Source: Morella rubra
Taxonomy: Eukaryota; Streptophyta; Magnoliopsida; Fagales; Myricaceae
Direction of reading: 5' to 3'
DNA: 64,000 bases
Assembly: GCA_003952965.2 (NCBI GenBank)
Contig: CM025855.1
Span: 2,802,707 to 2,866,706, forward strand
Below the pieces are notes generated by a model. That model worked only from the letters and a program-made list of their open reading frames with translations, did no database searches and was not told where the DNA came from. Every line of letters begins with the position of its first letter. Position 1 is the first letter of the stretch. Below, in pieces: positions 57,590-64,000 of the stretch. Position numbers and translations under genes: made by a program.

Positions 57590-57955
57590 CATATAAATGA
57601 AAAGTCTTCCCGAGACTAAAAAAAATAGTCTCCCCGGGCATAGATAAAAATATAAGTCTTCTCGAACATAAAAAAAATAGTCTTCCCGGGCATGTAAACA
57701 AAAGCTTCCCGAGTATGTAAACAAAAGCTTCCCGGGCGTATAACAAAAATATAAGTCTTTCCCTGGCATTCAAAACAAAACCTTCTCCGGGCATGTATAA
57801 ACAAACTCTTTCCCGGCATGTATAAACAAACTCTTTCCCAGGCATATATAAACAACCTCTTTCCCGGCATGTATAAACAAACTCTTTCCCGGGCATATAT
57901 ACAAAAAAAGTCTTTCCCGGGCATTCAAAACAAAACCTTCCTCGAGCATACATAT
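57590..57955. repeat. Tandem array of CCCGGGCAT units in the solo LTR
   Basis: About a dozen units of roughly 25-35 bp, typically TCTTTCCCGGGCATGTATAA followed by ACAAAC or similar. Frames on the minus strand through it read as repeated YMPGKE-like peptides, but this is the repeat being translated, not a gene. Confidence 0.85.
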
Positions 57956-58789
57956 AAACCCCTTCCTCTCAAAAGTCGAATCTGGCCCCAGGTGATCCCC
58001 AAAGTCTTTTGGCCCTTTTTCTCTTATAAGCCCTTCACATGTTTTGGTTTAAATCCAACGTAGAAACAAGAATGGGTTACTTGTCTTTTCCCATCTCATG
58101 ACAAAAGTCACGTTTTAAGCACAATCCGAACAACCCCAATACCCCTATTTAAGACAAAACTCTACACCCTTACCTTAGCTCGTTGATGTACTGCTTTCTT
58201 GAAAGATTAAAACACCTAAAAATAGCAAGACACCATGTTAGGAAAAGAAAAGACAAAAGCTGATGGGAAGAAAAGTGCAGGCCGAAATACCTCACTTTTT
58301 CCCAACTTTCTCGTAATCTCCTCCATTTTCTTTAGTCTCTTCCTCCTCTTATATATCCTTTGATCAATATCTTTGGTCTCCAGGTGTTTCACGTCATTTT
58401 CCCTCTCTTTCTCTTTAAGTCAACTGAAGTTTCTCTCCTAATGTCGTTATCAGTTTTAGCCGAGTAAATCTTTGCTGACAATATAAACCGAACATAAGTC
58501 CCTGGTGAATTCCCCTGGCCACTCTACACACCCTAAGCTAGAGGTCTAGGCAATTAGTGCAAAGCAGGTCGTACCCAATCATAAGCAGCCACCTAATCTC
58601 CCCATATCTCACGTATCACTTAACAATCAGTACATTAAATTATGCGCCAATGACAAAGCCCCATCTAAGTGTTTAGATAAAATATGGTAGAAGTGCATTT
58701 AATGCACACCACATGGTTAAGACATGTAGAAAACAAAAACAAAAAACATGAAAAGTAAACTCAGGCTACAGGGCTCTATCATCCCGTGA

Positions 58790-59290
58790 CCAAAAATAAG
58801 CCCTGGGCAGCCAGCTCTCCAATATCCCCGGGCCTGCACTCAGATGCCCGGGCATGTACCACTCAGCCAGGGCCCGGGCATTCAGCTCCCAGCTACCCCA
58901 GGCATAATTTGAAATATCCCGGGTCCAAGTCTCAAAACTCCCGAGTAGTGCTGGGTTGTCACAACTCCATTACCCCGAGAATGTTGTTCTCGGTCATCCC
59001 TAGAATTTAACTCCCAATCACCCCAGGACTTTAGTACTTAGTGACCCTGGGCATGTAAATCCAATCACCCCAAGCATTTTCTCCTGGGTGACCCCGGGCA
59101 TGTAAACCCAATAACCCCGGGAATCACAACTCAATTACCCTGGCCTCAAAACTCATTTACCCCGGGACTCAAAACTCAAGTATCCGGGCCTCAAAACTCA
59201 AGTACCCCGGCCTCAAAACTCAAGTACCTCGGCCTCAAAACTCAAGTTACCCCTGGACTTATTTTCCCGGCACTCAAGCACCTGCCCTAC
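58790..59290. repeat. Second C-rich tandem array in the solo LTR
   Basis: Repeated ATCCCCGGGC / ACCCCGGGCATGTAAACCCA units, changing to regular ~22-bp units of CCTCAAAACTCAAGTACCCC-type near 59145-59260. Confidence 0.85.
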
Positions 59291-59406
59291 CAAACCCTAG
59301 TAAAAGCAAACACAAGGAAGAAAAATATTTCACATGAGCACAACTATTAGAACTTATACATAAAACTATATTAAACAAGTAGATCAAACAAGAGAAGGGT
59401 GTTACA

Positions 59407-60950
59407 GGAAATCACATTGATTTATCACTTTTAAATCACCAGGAAAAGAAGTAGTCAACTTATTATTCTTTAATAAAACAAATAGTAAGAGGCAGTCAAC
59501 ATAATTCGGAATTCGTGGAATATATATAATTAAATAACATATAAACAATTAAAAGAAACACATCACAGTGCTACATGCCCATATGAAAAGAAAAAAGAAA
59601 AAGAAAAAAGAAAAAGAAAAAGATTCAGATGGGAAAAAATTGATGTATTGGTAAGTAATTAGGTTTGTGGACAGCACAATCATTAAAAAAGTTAAATAAC
59701 CAACAAAATTGAATGGAAAATTCGAAATAGACAGACAATGCTTGACACTTTAGTCTTTTCCGCATTACTTTACCCAAAGCAAAACCCCTTCGCCATCCAC
59801 ACTTGTTTTCCCTCTTGGACGATCCACGGGCTTCGTTCGTGAATCTTGCCTGCTTTTATCCCTTCAATCACTCAACTTTGGATCTCTCGATCGGTGACCA
59901 AATATGGCAGATACTTCATATTTTAAAGTACCAAATTGCCCTCCTCGAGCCGCACGAGATGGTCCGAATCACCACCGTTGGCTTTTAAGTAGATTTGTTG
60001 ACCAGTAAAAAGTCTAAAGTTTGCCTGTTATAGCACTCAATTAATTGACCAGCGTTCAAATCAAAGTGAAGGGGCTGCTGAAAGCTTTAATCCTATTCAG
60101 ACATCTTTATATTCGAAGTTTTAGTGTCACAAGTAAATTCTAAAATAATTAGATGACTCACCATTTAAACTCTCATTTAAATTATTAGTTTTGTAGTTGT
60201 GGGAATTTAATTCAAGACAGTAAATCTAACCACATAATTTTAAGTAGGTCCTAATCCCCAATACAACCCAACATGGGTTGGAATTTATTTTTGATGATAA
60301 TATTTTGTTTGAGAGAACAGGACACAAAAAGATGAATAATTTTACCTAACCATCTTTGTGGAGGGTAATATGTGCTCTCTCATTATTTTATTATCTTACA
60401 TATATATTATTATTTTTCAGATAATTGATGGATGATTTTACTTTTATATGAAAGGTAAGAAAATATTGGTAAGAAAGAGAAAGAGAGAGAGAAACAATTG
60501 CCCAGTGCACAAATGCAAGCAATAGGAATTGGTCAACAACTTTCCAGGAAAAAATTTGGCCACAAAATCTGGCACAATAACAACTTTCACTCGGGGATGG
60601 CGTGTGGGGGGTTATCTTCAAAAGTCAGGGGCAATTTTGGTACTTCGATGATTTGTTTATTTCTTTAGCCAGCTTATCTTGGGTCACAATTGAGCAAAGC
60701 AGCCATAAGCAATTCTTTAATTCGAAAATTAATATTAATAACTGGAAGAAGAAGAAGAAGAAAAAAAAGTCAAACATTTTGTTAATGGCCAAATAACACA
60801 ACGACGAAAAAACAATTAAGAAGCTGGTGTGAGGTCACCTTCGTGTCCAGGTAGACATGTTGGAGACCTGCTATTGGATGTTCCCTCCGTGCTGAGGTGT
60901 GTTGACACCACTGTCGGTAAGTTCTACATTTATTTGGTTTTATTAGAAGA
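59407..60950. other. Intergenic DNA upstream of A'
   Basis: 59407-59660 continues the F/L flank (matches 31052-31285). 59660-60950 is AT-rich with a GA microsatellite-like tract (60470-60495) and an AAG run (60745-60770). No gene can be supported. Confidence 0.6.
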
Positions 60951-60954
60951 TATA

Positions 60955-62879
60955 TTTATTGCGGCACAAATTTCGCCGACAACGCAGTTTATTGCCGGTG
61001 CTTCGGTGAGTTAAGAAACAATGCAACCATCCAATTTAATTATAATTCATATACAATAATGCTTGATTTTTTTTTTTTTGGGTTAACTACCCGTTTCGAG
61101 ATTTTAACCTCTTTAAACAAAATTAGAAAAAAATTATGAAAAAAAATAAAAATCAAATAATTTCAGTTCTAGGTGACAATGTATCAACTCGTGATTGGAA
61201 TTGAGATGTGAATTATTAATTTTATAGATAAAAGTTTAACAAAAAAGACATGTTTGATAAAAATTATAAACTCAAAGGATCCTTTATGATTAATTTAAAA
61301 ATCGAAGAACTATTTGTTAAAACAAGTCAAAACCTAAGGATCAAATGCCTACGCAATCCTTTTTTTTCTAAATTATATTATACAATACGGTGAACAGTTA
61401 TTTTGTTTTTTACATTTTTTTCCATATTTCTGAATATTTGCAATTCTTTTTATCTTTGCTATCATAAACTTTTTTTTATTAATTGTATCCCAAGGATTAT
61501 TGATATTGTAATAATGTCGGATACGCATGCAGGGGTGGTGTATTGTATATTATGGGTTATAATTCATTTATTTGCGTTAAAGTTTCTCAAGGCTAGCTAA
61601 TGTTGTTTTTTCTTTTTCTTTGATCATCCAGATGGATTGGGTTTGGTACTTCGCTATTCCAATATCGTTGTAAGGTTTCTTTTTCTAAAGAGCTGCTCAG
61701 GGATAATACAGAATTCGAAATAGAATTTTTTTTTCCTAGGACAAGTAAGAGAAGAGAAATAACCGCACAGCAAGAGAGCAGAATAAAAAATATAATTTTA
61801 TGCTAAGGATTATTGATATTGTAATAATATCCTACAGGCATGCAGGGCTGGTGTTTTTTATATTATGGGTTATAATATATTTATTTGCATTAAAAGATTC
61901 TCAAGGCAGTTGATCAACCAGCTGGCAGGAGCCAGGGCTGGTGTTTTTTATATTATGGGTTATAATATATTTATTTGCATTAAAAGATTCTCAAGGCTAA
62001 TGTTGTTTTTTTATTTTTCGTTGATCAACCAGCTGGCAGGAGCCGTATTGTGCTAATCGAACGTAAGGTTTCTATCTCACTGTTTCTCAGGAATAGTACA
62101 GAATCTGAAATAGAAGTACTGAATGACAAGTGACCTGCAAAAACCACGTGGACAGCCAATGTTTATGTAAAGTTAAAGTTATTAATAAAGGTTGTCAAAA
62201 AATAGATAAAATGAGCACACATTTTTTTAAAAAAAAAATCCTACACAATTTTAAAAGAAAGGGAGAAAGAAAAGTCACATTGTAGATATATATTTATTCT
62301 TTAAAAGTAGTTAGGAATCACAATATAATTATATTTTTGAAAAAAAATAAAAACTTGAAATTAGTTCAATATATACTTTCTTGAGTACTGAATTAACTTT
62401 CTTCAAATTTTTCTTTCGCAGATTCAATAAATATTGCTTTCATCGCAGCACTGGCCATTTGTAAGAACTCGAATCTCTGCCATGATGATATTTACGTTCT
62501 TTTGTACTGTAAAATGGTTTCTTAATTTGTGAAGCGTAAAAAGACTGAAAACATAAAGATTTCTGCTTGGAAAAGACAAAGACACCGATTAGTTAGTTGT
62601 GTCCTACGCACACTGACAAATTCAACTAAAAATAATGCCTACAGTGCTGCAAACAAAATAATATTTGTCTTTCTGTTGTTCTAATGATTAATTATATTCC
62701 TGCAGAGGAGCACAGTTCGCAGTAAAAATTGTATTTGGCATTCCATGTGTCCTTGTATTGTTGATATAATATATAAATGGCGTAGGAGGCATTTCTCAAT
62801 GTATGATGCTATTGAAGAATTTCTGCACAGCCACAATAACCTCAGGCCAATTAGGTACTCTTATAAAGAAATCAAGAGG
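60955..62879 (+). pseudogene. LRK10L-type receptor kinase pseudogene A' (copy of A)
   Basis: 60960-61007 resembles the end of the type 1 ectodomain exon (CAGTTTATTGCCGGTGCTTC before GTGAGTTAAG; compare the CAAGTTTATTCATGCCGGTG of B and L). From 61257 it is near-identical to base 1 onward: exon 2-like segments at 61632-61669 and near 62027-62056, exon 3 at 62422-62460 with the same TTGTAAG junction mutation, and the kinase exon start at 62708 with the same five-base insertion. An ~80-bp stretch (61905-61997) is tandemly duplicated here relative to A. The exon is cut at AGG 62877-62879 by a CACTA element. Confidence 0.85.
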
Positions 62880-64000
62880 CATTACTAGAAAATTGACTTT
62901 TAGTGACGAAATTCCCGGTGACGAATTGAATTTCGTCACTAAAAGCTAATTTTTAGTGAAAAAATGCTATTTTCGTCGCAAAGAAAGGTTTTTTCGTGAC
63001 GAAACTACTTTTCGTCACCAATTTCGTCACTAAAGGTTTTATTTGTGATGAAATAAAATTGTTGTCACTAAAAGTTAATTTTTGGTGACGAAAAGTTTCG
63101 TCACACACTAATCGATCGGTCACAGTGACCGATCGTTAATTTTGTGATGAAATGCTCCGTCACTACATGCAAAGAGTTTAGGCGACGAATTTACATCGTC
63201 ACTCAAACCGATCGATCGTTGTTTATAAACCGATCGATCGTTTATTAATAACCACGTGGCTTTGAAAACCGATCGATCGTTCATATGAACCGATGGATCG
63301 GTATAGTAACCGTCTGCAAATACAAAAAGTCGATCGATCGGAATGATATGCCGATTGATTGGTAAGTGTAACCGTCACTTTTTTCGAATCGCCGTTCAAT
63401 GACCAGGTTGGCGATCGATCGTAGTTTTAACGAATGGAAAGACGCCACGTGTTAGAACATAGCGATCGATCGTCACTTAACTACCGATCGATCGGCACGA
63501 ACGATTATATGAAACCGCCGAAGTCATTTTTACCGGTTATCTCTCCACAAAATCTCTCGAATCCTCTCAAAGTGCAAGGAGCCATTTCGTGCTGCATTGT
63601 CTTCCAAAGTGCGTGGAATCATCCTTCATTGTCTTCTACGTCAAATGTACGTACTTATATTATTTTTTAAGCAATATTAAGCGGTTGTTCACTAGCGAAT
63701 TTTTAGTTTACGTTTTCTAATTTGCTATATCATCCATTTAGGTCCGTAAAATATATTTATTATATTGTTGATGTATGTTTTAAGAGTTTAGGATTGTTTT
63801 GGGATCAATTTTGGATGATTTTGGGCCTGTTTTGGGGTTTTGTAATGTCTGTGTGTATTCGTTCCCATAACGATCGATCGCCTCCAGAGGCGATCGATCA
63901 CTTTGAAGTGCTAGGTCCAATGATCGATCGGTTGATCGCTGAATTTGGTACGGAGCGATCGATGCTTTAGTGAGCAATGCGAGCTTACCATATAGTGATG
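61257..64000. repeat. Right copy of the segmental duplication (matches 1-2590)
   Basis: Collinear with the left end of the window, including the transposon insertion site. Extra material relative to the left copy: ~80 bp near 61905, one extra CGATCGATCG unit near 63225, and CCTCCAGAGGCGATCGATCA near 63881. Confidence 0.95.
62880..64000 (+). mobile_element. CACTA element, second copy (5' end; continues past the window)
   Basis: Starts CATTACTAGAAAATTGACTT at the same kinase codon and after the same AGG as the element at 1534, with the same CATTA terminal variant. The outer GTGACGAAA repeats, the CGATCGATCG array (63110-63500) and the transposase start (63972 region, SNASLPYSD) are visible. 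Because position and TSD are shared, this is a duplicated insertion rather than an independent one. Confidence 0.93.

Larger units (their letters stand above)
55864..59406 (-). mobile_element. Solo LTR of a Ty3/Gypsy element (3543 bp)
   Basis: The segment is bounded by TGTCACGCCC at left and GGTGTTACA at right (minus strand TGTAACACC ... GGGCGTGACA), with a perfect 5-bp target duplication GGAAA (55859-55863 and 59407-59411). The empty site is preserved downstream of F at 31047-31056. TGTAACACC...GGGCGTGACA ends and multi-kilobase LTR length are typical of Tekay/Del-type chromoviruses; that lineage call is an inference. There is no second LTR, primer binding site or coding domain. It contains a CTTT microsatellite (56877-56922) and two C+G-rich tandem arrays. 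Confidence 0.88.

Noticed and set aside
57494..57953. Repetitive YMPGKE-type proteins on the minus strand
   Set aside because: Translation of the CCCGGGCAT tandem array in the solo LTR; different frames give similar repeats.
57590..57955. Regularly spaced repeats resembling a CRISPR array
   Set aside because: The units are imperfect, contiguous and without unique spacers of constant length, and the DNA is plant nuclear.

Overview
The window is nuclear DNA from a flowering plant, most likely a eudicot. It is AT-rich and holds intron-containing receptor-like kinase (RLK) genes of the LRK10L (rust-resistance kinase Lr10-like) class, surrounded by plant CACTA, Mutator (MULE), hAT, Gypsy, Copia-like, TRIM and LINE sequences. 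Nothing bacterial or organellar is seen apart from a small captured fragment of a nuclear gene for a plastid ribosomal protein. The species cannot be told from the sequence.

The backbone is a decayed tandem array of LRK10L genes. Two structural types alternate. Type 1 lies on the + strand and has four exons: a signal peptide plus cysteine-rich GUB_WAK_bind ectodomain exon, two tiny exons, and one large transmembrane plus kinase exon. Type 2 lies on the - strand and has three exons. Only two genes are intact. The type 2 gene at 36897-39035 (606 aa by my splice model) and the type 1 gene at 40230-43163 (647 aa) are head to head and share about 1.2 kb of upstream DNA. All kinase domains carry HFD where RD kinases have HRD, so they are non-RD kinases.

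Layout from left to right: kinase pseudogene A, split by an 8.5-kb CACTA transposon (1534-10017) that itself holds a solo LTR; degenerate MULE remains with a 1.55-kb tandem duplication (10686-14785); a relic promoter and a fold-back element (15836-17330); pseudogene B (17610-20399) with a LINE in its 3' flank; a head-to-head pseudogene pair C and D (22570-24870); pseudogenes E and F (26061-30270); relics, a fold-back element, a TRIM and a MITE (31280-35498); the intact pair (36897-43163); pseudogene J/K, split by an hAT element (44327-48592); a kinase relic hit by a LINE, and a type 2 tail relic (49325-51200); pseudogene L, whose signal peptide was replaced by a Pack-MULE-like element carrying a piece of a plastid bS21 gene (51302-55075); a 3.5-kb Gypsy solo LTR (55864-59406); and pseudogene A' carrying the same CACTA insertion as A (60955-64000).

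The array grew by block duplication. C-D-E matches the intact pair plus J/K, and F plus its 3' flank matches L plus its 3' flank. The first 2.6 kb of the window reappears almost unchanged at its right end, offset by 61,256 bp at the start of the match. Transposons have since hit the copies and can be ordered relative to the duplications by which copies share them.
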